From UBA11612 sp963976395 (GTDB lineage Bacteria; Pseudomonadota; Alphaproteobacteria; Rhodospirillales; Rhodospirillaceae), in NCBI GenBank assembly GCA_963976395.1, contig CAXBLG010000001.1:138291-202290 (forward strand): DNA of 64,000 nucleotides, written 5' to 3'. Shown here piece by piece: positions 25,427 to 33,800 of the stretch. Below the pieces are notes generated by a model that was given only the letters and a program-made list of their open reading frames with translations, was not told the DNA's origin and ran no database searches. Every line of letters starts with the position of its first letter. Within the stretch, counting starts at the first letter, position 1. Both the position numbers and the translations under genes were made by a program.

Positions 25427-26347
25427 CTACGAGACTTTTCGAAATGGTGCAACCCCGTGGCGTTCACCGAGGTCGTAGTGACGCGTGTAGCGTCCCGCGA
25501 TCAAATCGGTCTTCACAATGACGCAAACATCCGTTGTGTTAAATTGGTGATCAACGACGGCGCCGTTGCCGACGAAACCGCCGACACGCAAATACCCTTT
25601 TAACAGCGGGGGCAGACTGGCGAGCGCGCGTCTTGGATCAATGGCGTCTTTCGGCAGTAAACACATATTGGTGAACCGCTCCGGTAGAGCCTGCGTGCGC
25701 AAAGCTTCGGGCGCAAGATGATAGTGGTATAGATAAGAAAGCTGCGTTGCTAATTGATCGGGGTTGGTCCCCGGAAGACTGGCGCAGCCGAACATCACTT
25801 TTATGTCGTGGATGTTGGAGTATTCGGCAATGCCGCGCCATAAAAGCTGCATGGTCGCACGGTCGCGGTAGTTTGCATCCACGCAACTTCGGCCCAACTC
25901 CATAAGTGCGCCCGGAACCGTCAGCAGTGGGCTGATATCGTATTCGGCCGCGGTGTAGAACGTGCCAACGGCGCGCGCATGTTCACGGCGCATAAAACGG
26001 TAAGTGCCAACCACCTGGTCGTTCTTGAGGCGGCTTCGGTCTACAACAATGAGGTGATCGCAAGCCGCATCATATCGGTCGAAGTCACGGCACACAGATT
26101 CCATTTCCGGCAATGGATGTGCACCCATCTCGTCGTAGAACACACGGTACCGCAGCGCTTGCGCTGCATCGATTTCAGCTTCCGAGGTCGCAAGACGTAT
26201 AACTTGATTTCCTGCAATCACGGGCTCAAACGAGCGCCGGGCCGCAGAATCTAGGCTCCGAGGCCCTTCCTGGGAAGTTGCCGCAGACGTATGGGACGCA
26301 GGGCGGGTTGTCTGCGTAGCCCCAAGGTGATGGTAAAGAGCCGTCAT
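25427..26347 (-). CDS. OlsB-like L-ornithine N-alpha-acyltransferase (GNAT fold)
   Basis: 306-residue acyl-ACP-dependent acyltransferase of the ornithine-lipid family. Recognisable blocks are QALRYRVFYDEMGA near the N-terminus of the domain, DHLIVVD, the LGRSCVDANYRDRATMQLLW segment with the acyl-ACP loop, and GCASLPGTNPD. It should make lyso-ornithine lipid from ornithine and acyl-ACP. The first about 45 residues are Ser/Thr/Ala-rich and probably disordered. The ATG at 26347 follows GGAG; a GTG at 26353 lies two codons upstream. The next gene, 56 nt downstream, is the PlsC/OlsA-type acyltransferase. Confidence 0.87.
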   Translation of the reverse strand: MTALYHHLGATQTTRPASHTSAATSQEGPRSLDSAARRSFEPVIAGNQVIRLATSEAEIDAAQALRYRVFYDEMGAHPLPEMESVCRDFDRYDAACDHLIVVDRSRLKNDQVVGTYRFMRREHARAVGTFYTAAEYDISPLLTVPGALMELGRSCVDANYRDRATMQLLWRGIAEYSNIHDIKVMFGCASLPGTNPDQLATQLSYLYHYHLAPEALRTQALPERFTNMCLLPKDAIDPRRALASLPPLLKGYLRVGGFVGNGAVVDHQFNTTDVCVIVKTDLIAGRYTRHYDLGERHGVAPFRKVS

Positions 26348-26427
26348 GTTCACTCCGCGTTTGCGCCTATCGGGTGATCGCGCTCTTTCGACGTTCGACC
26401 GTAAACATTCAAGTGTTCAATGTCGTG

Positions 26428-26865
26428 TTATGTTTCTGTTTCTTTTTCCTTGTCGAGCGGGACCACATAAAGCTCAAGCCGGTGGCCCACCAACTTGTAC
26501 CCGTGCGCGGCGGCGACTTCTTTTTGTAAGCGCTCGATGTCGTCGTTGCGAAACTCCGTAACGACCCCGGAGCGCATATCGATCAAGTGGTCGTGGTGGG
26601 TTGTCGGTGTTTCTTCGTAGCGGGCTCGACCGTCACCGAATTCGTGACGTTTGACGATATCGGCTTCTTCGAACAGGCGCATGGTCCGGTAAACCGTTGC
26701 AATAGATATGCGAGCGTCTTCGGCCAATGACCGGCGGTGAACCTCTTCCACGTCCGGATGATCGGTGGCGTCCGAGAGCACCCGGGCAATCACCCGGCGC
26801 TGTTCGGTCATCTTCATGCCTTTATCGGTGCAAAGCTGCTCGATGTGGGAAACGTTTTGAGTCAT
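26428..26865 (-). CDS. fur: Fur/Mur-family metalloregulator
   Basis: 145-residue repressor. The winged helix is in residues 1-85 (TEQRRVIARVL, ISIATVYRTMRLFEE), followed by metal-site residues THHDHLIDM and a dimerisation region ending in GHRLELYVVPL. It lacks the CxxC pair of structural zinc-type Fur proteins, as is usual for the alphaproteobacterial Fur/Mur branch that often senses manganese. It may be the regulator of the candidate box sites before bfd, but in many alphaproteobacteria iron control is by Irr or RirA instead. Confidence 0.92.
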   Translation of the reverse strand: MTQNVSHIEQLCTDKGMKMTEQRRVIARVLSDATDHPDVEEVHRRSLAEDARISIATVYRTMRLFEEADIVKRHEFGDGRARYEETPTTHHDHLIDMRSGVVTEFRNDDIERLQKEVAAAHGYKLVGHRLELYVVPLDKEKETET

Positions 26866-27024
26866 GCCTGCCTGACAGTGTTTGCGAGCCTCAAGGGCTT
26901 CATTGGTTGTGGGATATCATAGTTATGTGGCATTTGCCTTTAAAGGGAAACGCGAAAAAAGCCGTACTGTGAAGGGTATATCTCTTTATTGGCTCTCAAT
27001 CTGACCTCGAGTCCGCGCGTAATA

Positions 27025-27432
27025 CTACTTTCGAGGTCCGCTTTTGGTTCCAAGCCCGATTTTTTTCGCTAGGCTGGACCGGTGCCGGGCGTAGTTCGGG
27101 GCGACCATGGGATAATCGGCTGATAGTCCCCAGCGTTCCCTATATTGTTCCGGGGTCATGCCGTAAGCCGTTTTTAGATGGCGTTTAAGCATTTTCAGCT
27201 TTTTACCGTCTTCAAGGCAGACAATATATTCTGGTGTGACCGATTTTTTTACTGGGACAGCCGGTGTGAGTTGTTCCTTAGCCTGACCGTTGTCGATACT
27301 TGCAAGAGCCCGGTGAACATCATGGATCAGCTTGGGAAGATCGCCGACCGCTACCGAATTATTCATTACATGGGCCGCAACAATTTCAGCCGTCAATGCC
27401 AATAAATCAGCCTTTAAATCATCACCGCTCAT
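27025..27432 (-). CDS. MucR/Ros-family transcriptional regulator with altered zinc ligands
   Basis: 135-residue Ros/MucR regulator, the prokaryotic C2H2-like finger family that controls exopolysaccharide and many other genes in alphaproteobacteria. The finger region reads VCLEDGKKLKMLKRHL then KTAYGMTPEQYRERWGL. The first Cys and first His are present, but the second Cys is Asp and the second His is Tyr. So it likely cannot bind zinc in the usual way. MucR relatives in Mesorhizobium also lack zinc ligands (recalled). The ATG at 27432 has TGAGGA at proper spacing; the open frame extends to a GTG at 27453. Divergent from the tusA-like gene. Confidence 0.9.
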   Translation of the reverse strand: MSGDDLKADLLALTAEIVAAHVMNNSVAVGDLPKLIHDVHRALASIDNGQAKEQLTPAVPVKKSVTPEYIVCLEDGKKLKMLKRHLKTAYGMTPEQYRERWGLSADYPMVAPNYARHRSSLAKKIGLGTKSGPRK

Positions 27433-27529
27433 AATATTCCTCAGATGAAACACAGCGCTTATTCTCTATAAGTATGCAACTCGGCCGAGGCAACATTGTT
27501 TAGTCCCTCTCTTTTCTTAAGTATTTGAT

Positions 27530-27784
27530 ATGTCTGATCCTGAATACTTTATAGACATTACATCGGATGTATGTCCGCTCACCTTCGTAAAGACGAAGCT
27601 TTTGCTTGAAAAAATGCCGCCGGGAGCTCTTGCGACCGTGCGCCTCAAGGGGGCGCAGCCCCTTGATAATGTGCCGCGTTCGGTCAAAGCCCACGGTCAC
27701 GAAGTTGTTTCTCTTGATCCCGAAACGCCGCAAAGCGCACCCGATCTGCGGCAGCCTCATTTGCTGGTGGTGCGCCGCTGCTAA
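27530..27784 (+). CDS. TusA-family sulfurtransferase-like protein
   Basis: 84-residue cytosolic protein of the SirA/TusA fold. Cys15 in DVCPLTFVKTKLLLEK is the position of the sulfur-carrying Cys; the second Pro of the usual CPxP motif is not present, a change seen in many alphaproteobacterial members. The VPRSVKAHGHEV segment is typical. Such proteins shuttle persulfide sulfur for tRNA thiolation or cofactors; the partner is unknown here. It is the only plus-strand gene in this stretch. No strong Shine-Dalgarno sequence. Confidence 0.85.
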   Translation: MSDPEYFIDITSDVCPLTFVKTKLLLEKMPPGALATVRLKGAQPLDNVPRSVKAHGHEVVSLDPETPQSAPDLRQPHLLVVRRC

Positions 27785-27797
27785 ACACAAAACGTCT

Positions 27798-28250
27798 CTA
27801 AAGTGTTTTGGCCATAATGATGGCGTCGACGGCTTCCGACTTTTTCCCGCCGCCGTAGTAGGCCGGCCGCATCCCGCGCTGCGCAAAACCGGCGGTTTGA
27901 TACAATGCAATCGCGGCTGCGTTTTTGGCCGAAACCTCTAAAAATATCTGTTTTGTGCCTGAGGCCCGTAATACTTCGCAGGCGGTTCTAAGCAAGAGCG
28001 CTCCAATGCCAGTTTTTCTCCGCTCCGGTACAACCGTGAGCGTGAGAATTTCCGCCTCGTCCGCCGCCGCACGTACAAGAATAAAACCGTTGGGCTCAGT
28101 GCTCTCGCTGATCCAAGCTGCAACGCCCGGCTGTCCCAGCAATGTGGCGAACTCTTCACTGCTCCACGGATCTGAGAAGCCGGTACCGTGCAACGTGCCG
28201 AGGATTTCGGCATGTTCTGCACGGCCTTGAATGGCACGAATGTTTGTCAC
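27798..28250 (-). CDS. rimI: Ribosomal-protein-alanine acetyltransferase RimI-like
   Basis: 150-residue GNAT protein with GFSDPWSSEEF near the N-terminus, the acetyl-CoA loop in VVPERRKTGIGALLL and a C-terminal GMRPAYYGGGKKSEAVDAIIM typical of RimI. RimI acetylates ribosomal protein S18 in E. coli. The frame extends to 28418 inside tsaB. A GTG at 28250, 7 nt past the tsaB stop, gives the family beginning. The tsaB-rimI pairing is classic. The start codon lacks a clear Shine-Dalgarno site, so coupling with tsaB is likely. Confidence 0.93.
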   Translation of the reverse strand: MTNIRAIQGRAEHAEILGTLHGTGFSDPWSSEEFATLLGQPGVAAWISESTEPNGFILVRAAADEAEILTLTVVPERRKTGIGALLLRTACEVLRASGTKQIFLEVSAKNAAAIALYQTAGFAQRGMRPAYYGGGKKSEAVDAIIMAKTL

Positions 28251-28257
28251 GGACTTA

Positions 28258-28917
28258 TCATGGACGCAGTCGCCCACCGCCTGTGGGAAGTTTTGCGTCT
28301 GGTGCGCGCGCATAAACCGGAAGAGTTTCTGCACCTTCCGCGCGCGTACACGCCAAGCGCGCAAGCACGGCGGCGTCGGGCAATGGGTCAGCGGCAGAGA
28401 GCGTCGCATTTGGCCCAAGAACCGTCATAGCAAGGGCCGCGCCGTCTCCAATGAGGGTCACGGGGTCCGGGCCTGCCCAGGACGGAAGTTCTTCCAAGGT
28501 CACAACGCTGACGTCGCTGACGGGTGAACGATCCGGGCCAAACATCTGAACATACAAATCGCCGCGCTTGGTATCCATCACCGCTAAAATGCGCGTGGGA
28601 GTCTCCGGCATTGCGGCGGCCAAGACTTCTGTGGTTTTGACCCCGACAACAGGCTTGGAGGCTGCAAGTCCGAGGGCGCGCGCCGTCGCAATGCCGACCC
28701 GTACACCGGTAAACGATCCCGGCCCCACGGTCACAGCAATGCAATCAAGCATCGCATACTCGACACGGCACTCACTTAAGAGACGCTCGATCATGGGGAT
28801 AAGCGCTTCGGCCTGGCCTTGGGTCATGGCAGCGTGCTCGGCCTTCAGGGTTTCTCCGTCCCGCCAAAGTGCGACTGAGCAGGCAGCGGCAGTTGTGTCG
28901 AAGGCGAGGATCAACAT
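28258..28917 (-). CDS. tsaB: tRNA threonylcarbamoyladenosine biosynthesis protein TsaB
   Basis: 219-residue ASKHA-fold protein that partners TsaD and TsaE in t6A37 synthesis. It has LAFDTTAAACSVAL, the family-typical VGPGSFTGVRVG and AALGLAASKPVVGV-type block (RALGLAASKPVVGV). Its partner tsaD is encoded at 34503. It precedes rimI with a 7-nt gap. No kinase-like catalytic residues are expected, since TsaB is a pseudo-enzyme. Confidence 0.96.
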   Translation of the reverse strand: MLILAFDTTAAACSVALWRDGETLKAEHAAMTQGQAEALIPMIERLLSECRVEYAMLDCIAVTVGPGSFTGVRVGIATARALGLAASKPVVGVKTTEVLAAAMPETPTRILAVMDTKRGDLYVQMFGPDRSPVSDVSVVTLEELPSWAGPDPVTLIGDGAALAMTVLGPNATLSAADPLPDAAVLARLACTRAEGAETLPVYARAPDAKLPTGGGRLRP

Positions 28918-29038
28918 AGGTGTATGCCTGCATTATGGATGGGAATCATTTGAACCGTAGGATATTCGCTATCATGATGGGATGCCATGGCGGCGCTTTG
29001 TTCGCCGCGGACAACCCGCTGTAAAGTATTTTTGCGTC

Positions 29039-29602
29039 ATGTCTTTGATTGAAATAACGCCGCCCGCCTACGATATAGATTGGGATATAGCCTATGCCAC
29101 ACCGGATAATTTCACAGGCAAACCGGTGTATGGACGGCCGGCATGTTTCCTACATACAGATGCGGCGGCGTGTTTAACGCGCGCTATCGAACTCGCCCGG
29201 CCGCTTGGTTTGAGATTTAAAATTTTCGACGCCTTCCGTCCGTCTGAAGCACAATGGGTGCTGTGGAACCATACGCCCGATCCTGATTTCTTGGCCGACC
29301 CGCGCCGGGGCTCGCCGCATTCTATGGGAGCCGCTGTCGATTTGACCTTGATTGATGCGGACGGCGCTGAGCTGGATATGGGAACCGCTTTCGACGCCTT
29401 CACGCCACTCTCGCATCACGGCACTCTCGAAATTTCAGCGCTCGCTCAACGCAACCGCGCTGTATTGCTTGGGATCATGACCGCCGCCGGCTGGGATTTT
29501 TTCCGCAACGAGTGGTGGCACTACCAACTGTTTGATGCGCGGGCGCGTTATCCTGTCCTCGGCGATGCGGCCTTGCCGATTCCGATGATGCCAAAACCCT
29601 AG
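29039..29602 (+). CDS. D-alanyl-D-alanine dipeptidase (VanX/DdpX family)
   Basis: 187-residue zinc dipeptidase of the M15 family. The metal sites appear as SPHSMGAAVDL (His and Asp ligands) and NEWWHYQ (catalytic Glu and His ligand). FDAFRP and the Ser/Arg segment precede the first ligands. In DdpX the product D-Ala is recycled from D-Ala-D-Ala; no vanA-type resistance genes are nearby, so a cell-wall recycling role is the simplest reading. The ATG at 29039 gives the family start; the open frame extends to 28982. No signal peptide is visible, so it is probably cytosolic. Confidence 0.9.
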   Translation: MSLIEITPPAYDIDWDIAYATPDNFTGKPVYGRPACFLHTDAAACLTRAIELARPLGLRFKIFDAFRPSEAQWVLWNHTPDPDFLADPRRGSPHSMGAAVDLTLIDADGAELDMGTAFDAFTPLSHHGTLEISALAQRNRAVLLGIMTAAGWDFFRNEWWHYQLFDARARYPVLGDAALPIPMMPKP

Positions 29603-29603
29603 A

Positions 29604-30854
29604 TCAAGATTTGGCGAGAAGATCGCCGGTCGATTTCGGCGGGTTGGATTTGCCGGACGCCTGCGGTTGGGAGGACAGTGCGAGTTGAAGCCATTCATTC
29701 GCGGCTTCCGCATCGGCCCGCTCGCGGGTTTCTACGTCTGCCATCAGACGCGCGGCGCGGGTCCGAATATCGGGCGCCATATCCTCGTTCGTCAGCACCG
29801 AAAGACGATTGCGGGCTTGCCCCCAAAGCTCAGCCTGTAGCGAGGCATCCGCGACCGCTAGGCGCGTTTCCGGATGATCGGGCGCGGCCTTTGCCAAATT
29901 CTCGACGCGCTTCGCCCAGTCCAATGCAGACTCACCGGGAACCAAAGACCGATAAGCGTTCAGCAAAGAGGGGTGCGGATTTGTTCGCCACGCTTTTTCG
30001 ACGGTGCCCGCGGCCTTGCTGCCTTTACCCCGGCTCGTCATGGCCTTGGCATAAGCAGCAACGGCTTCAGGGTTAAGCTCGGACGCATCCATCGCTTTCT
30101 TTGCGGCGCTTGTGGCGGCGTCGCCGTCGCCGTTTTTGAGGGCACTATGTGCTTCTTGTACATGCAGCTTTAGCTTCAGACGCTGATGCGTCTCGGGTTC
30201 AAAAACAGACTTGCCCAATTTTGTATCTAAAACCGCGAGGGCATCTGTCCAAAGCCCCATGCTAATTTGAACATCCAGCACCATGTTCAAAGCCCAGGGC
30301 GGGGCATCTTTGCGGGCCAGTGCTTTCTGGGCATGACGCAAGGCACCCACCACATCTCCGTCGGCTAAGGCTTTGTTAGCAAGCGTGCGCAATGCGGCCA
30401 GCTCGGTTTGCGGCCGACTCAACAACGCCAGCGCCGCAGCCTGCACCTCGCGAGGATTGTCGCCAAGATTTGCGGCTCCCAGTTTAAGGACATGCACCGC
30501 CGACGAATTGCCGAGTAATTTAGACGCATCTTTTGAAAGGCGGCTTGCAAGCGCACCCTGGCCGGCTTGCACCGCAGCAAAGCCGTCGCCCAGGGCAACA
30601 AGGCCACGTTGCATACGACGTTCCCGTTGGGCGGCTGCAAAGGCTTTAACGGTGCCGGTCAGCAGGGAGATCACGCGCAGAAAAAATAAAATGACAACGA
30701 CGATCGCAACCATGGCGGCGACCAACACGCCGACAGATGTGTCCACATGCCAGCCGCGCCAGACAAGAGTTACAGTCCCCGGCTCATTAGCCATCCACAC
30801 CGCGCCGGCAACAACTGCGGCAATTCCAACGAGGTAAGCGATCAGACGAATCAT
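29604..30854 (-). CDS. HemY-family membrane protein with TPR-like repeats
   Basis: 416-residue inner-membrane protein. Two N-terminal transmembrane segments (about residues 3-22 and 40-65) are followed by a helical cytoplasmic or periplasmic TPR-like domain. The HemY_N signature region and the N-x-W/P turn are visible at KAFAAAQRERRMQRGLVALGDGF and later ALRTLANKALADGDVVGAL. The name comes from its place with heme genes; its biochemical role is unclear. It is distinct from the B. subtilis HemY oxidase. It begins 4 nt after the fusion gene stop (ATG at 30854), so the two are an operon. Confidence 0.88.
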   Translation of the reverse strand: MIRLIAYLVGIAAVVAGAVWMANEPGTVTLVWRGWHVDTSVGVLVAAMVAIVVVILFFLRVISLLTGTVKAFAAAQRERRMQRGLVALGDGFAAVQAGQGALASRLSKDASKLLGNSSAVHVLKLGAANLGDNPREVQAAALALLSRPQTELAALRTLANKALADGDVVGALRHAQKALARKDAPPWALNMVLDVQISMGLWTDALAVLDTKLGKSVFEPETHQRLKLKLHVQEAHSALKNGDGDAATSAAKKAMDASELNPEAVAAYAKAMTSRGKGSKAAGTVEKAWRTNPHPSLLNAYRSLVPGESALDWAKRVENLAKAAPDHPETRLAVADASLQAELWGQARNRLSVLTNEDMAPDIRTRAARLMADVETRERADAEAANEWLQLALSSQPQASGKSNPPKSTGDLLAKS

Positions 30855-30858
30855 GATG

Positions 30859-33800
30859 TTATTCACTCTCGCCTGCGGACATGGGGGCAGATGCCGCCGC
30901 CGGTGTTTGGGTGCGCTCGTCAACGGCCATCAATGCCATCGTCCGGTTCAAGGTACCGGTGATGGCCCTGTCTGCGGCAATGCGGGCGCGAACGTCCGCG
31001 AGCCAAGGCGCGGCCGCTTCGGCCGCTGCTCCGGTCAGTGCGGTCATCTCTACGGCGGCTCCACTTAAGTCGTCGGCCTCAAGACGATTTTCGGCGCGCG
31101 CGAGTATGGCTGCCGCGCCGTCGCCAGCGATGTCGCCATCGACGCGACGTACAGTGACGATGGCCATGAGTCGGTCAAGAGATTGACGTATCCAGCCGCT
31201 AGCGCCGTCCGGAATCGCCGCCGCGCGCACAACCCGTGCTGCGGTTTCACCAAAGCGGCGCTGTAAAGTGAAGAGTGAGGGAATGCCGCGCGCGCCGTAT
31301 GTTGCAAACCCATCATCGTTAATGGCCGTACCTAAAACACGGGTGGATAAAGCTTTGGCGGTTTCAAGTTCCAGGGCGAAGGGTCGTCCGGCGGTGATGG
31401 TTTCGCGCAGTTGCGCGGTTGCCATGAGCAGCGCGACCTCGGCGGTTTGGTCGGCGACGGCGCGGCGGGATGTGTCCTCTAACGTTGTTACGCGGTTCGC
31501 CAAGGTAAGCACACTGGCCGCGTCGGCGCTTTTGCCTTCAAGAACAGCGATGCGATCATTCAAATCTTCAATGCGCGCGGCATTGCCGATGGCGGCTTCC
31601 AATGTGGCGAGACGTGCGCTCACTGCGGCAAGCTGACGCGCCTGACTGGAAAGAGACTCACTCATTGAGGTCACAGAGGCATCATCCATACCTCCACCTT
31701 GCTCAAGTGCCTGAAGACGTTTGTTGAGTTCGGCCTCCAGGGTGCTCACGGCTTCGCTATTTGCGGTCGCCATTCTGCGCTCAAGAGTTTCAAGGCGGGT
31801 CTGTACGGAATCCAGCCCGGCCGCCGATACAGGAGGTTGTGGGGTGGCGGCCTCGGGCGCGGGTGATGTTTGCGCCGACTGTACGGTTTGGACCTGCGGA
31901 CGTTCGTTGGGCGAGTCTGTCCCCCGGACAAGCTGCGTTGCTTTTGGAACCCACCAAGATGCTGTTCCAATAATCGCTGTAGCCGCGACCACCAATAAAA
32001 TGAAAAGAGCGACAACGCGGCCAATGCCGCCGCTTGCCTTCGGGCTCGTGGCCTGAAAGGTGGAACTTTGCTCGCTTGCGCTGGAAGTGCTCTCGGGCGA
32101 TTCACCGATACCGAAATTCTTGTAACGCTGTTGCCCGGCTTTCTGGTCGGCGGCGTCTTCGGCTCTGAGGCGCTCGGCCCGACCGCCGCCGCGCACGGTT
32201 GACTTGGGTGGCGTCGTGGCGGGCGATGTGGACGGCGAATCCTCATGCAAAGCAGCACTGTCGGTGGGGTCTTGCGGTGGTTCTTGTGACACGTTTTGTT
32301 TTTCCTGCGATTGCGGCGGCTGTTCAAGAGTATGCGTTGGTTTGGGTGTGACCGCGGCAACCGGCGGCACTATTGTAACCGATGGAGTCGTATTCGCCAC
32401 ATCGGCATTAATTTCAGGTTTAGCTAACGGCTCACCTTGAAACCGGGTGTACATCGGCCCTGTAGATTCTGTAGCGTCTCGGCGTACACGCCATGCTTTA
32501 AACTTGCCGACCAGCCCGAGCGAAGGTGCCGCCGAATTTTCAGTGGTGCTTTTTAAGTCGCGCGAGGCTTCTGCGGATTTCTTCTCCCGTTCGGCCCGCG
32601 CGGCGGCTTTCGCCTCTTGTTTGCTCTTTTTCGCTGCTTCTTTGTCAGCTTTTTTAAGGCGGGCACGTTCTGCACGCTGCGCCTCTACCGCCTTGCGGGC
32701 AGCGTCCTTGGCAGCGCGGCGATCATGCTCCGCCTTTTCCTGTTCGGCGCGTTTTTGCGCCTGGGCCTCGGCCGCCAGGCGTTCTTGCTCAGCGGTCTCA
32801 GCCTCTAGACGATCGCGCTCCGCTTGTTCCTGTGCGAGGCGCTCTTGTTCGGCTTTTGTGTCTTCTGCCTGTTTACGTGCGGCGTTTTCTGCGGCCAGCC
32901 GGTCTTCTTCGATGCGTACGGCCTCTTGTCGTTTAGCTTCGGCCTCTTCTACCGCGCGGCGCTCTTCTTCTATTTTTTGCTTTTGAACCTGTGCGGCGGA
33001 TTCTGCGGCCTCGGCCGCACGCCGGTCTTGCTCTGCTCGTTCTTGTTCCGCGTTCTGTTGAGCTAAGCGCTCCTGTTCAGCTTTCTCTTTCTCTGCTTGT
33101 TGTCTTGCTGTGATTTCAGCAGCCTTGCGTTCTTCGTCCGCACGCCGAGCTTCCTGTCGCTTGCGCTCGGTTTCTTCTGCGGTTCTGCGCGCCTCGTCCT
33201 GTTTTTCTCGTTCTACGCGCGCGTCTTCGGCTTCTTTTACTGCTTGGTCTTTCAGAGCTTGTGCGCGTTCCGCTTTCTCCTGGGCAAGGCGTTCTTTTTC
33301 CTCTTTTGCACGAGCCACCTGTTCCTGCGCGGCCTGCTTGCGGGCGTCCTTTTCCTGCGCGGCCTGTTCTTTGGCGCGGCGTTTCTGCTCGGCCTTGTCC
33401 GCAGCCTCTTTTTCCTTCGCCAAGCGATCTTGCTCTGCTTTCTCACGTGCGGCTTGTTCGCGCGCGGCTTTTTCCGACGCAGCGCGAATCTGTTCGGTTC
33501 GTTCCTTTTCAGCTCGTTCCCGTTTCAGGCGCTCTTGTTCGGCCTCTGCTTCGACGCGGCGTCTTTCTTCAGCCTCTCGCTGTTCGGCGATTTCGCGCGC
33601 GGCTTGCGCTCGCTCAAGTCTTTCTTCTTCGACTTTATCGACTAGCTTTTGGTCTAGGGCGCTGAAGACCGTTTCCAAATCGCCGGACGGCGGCACAACA
33701 ACAGCGCCAAGATTTAAGGCGCGCAAGGGTGCGGCGACGATTGGATTGGCGGCGATGGTTTTGAGGCCCTCGACAAGTGACTCCAGTTTTTCGCGCTGGA

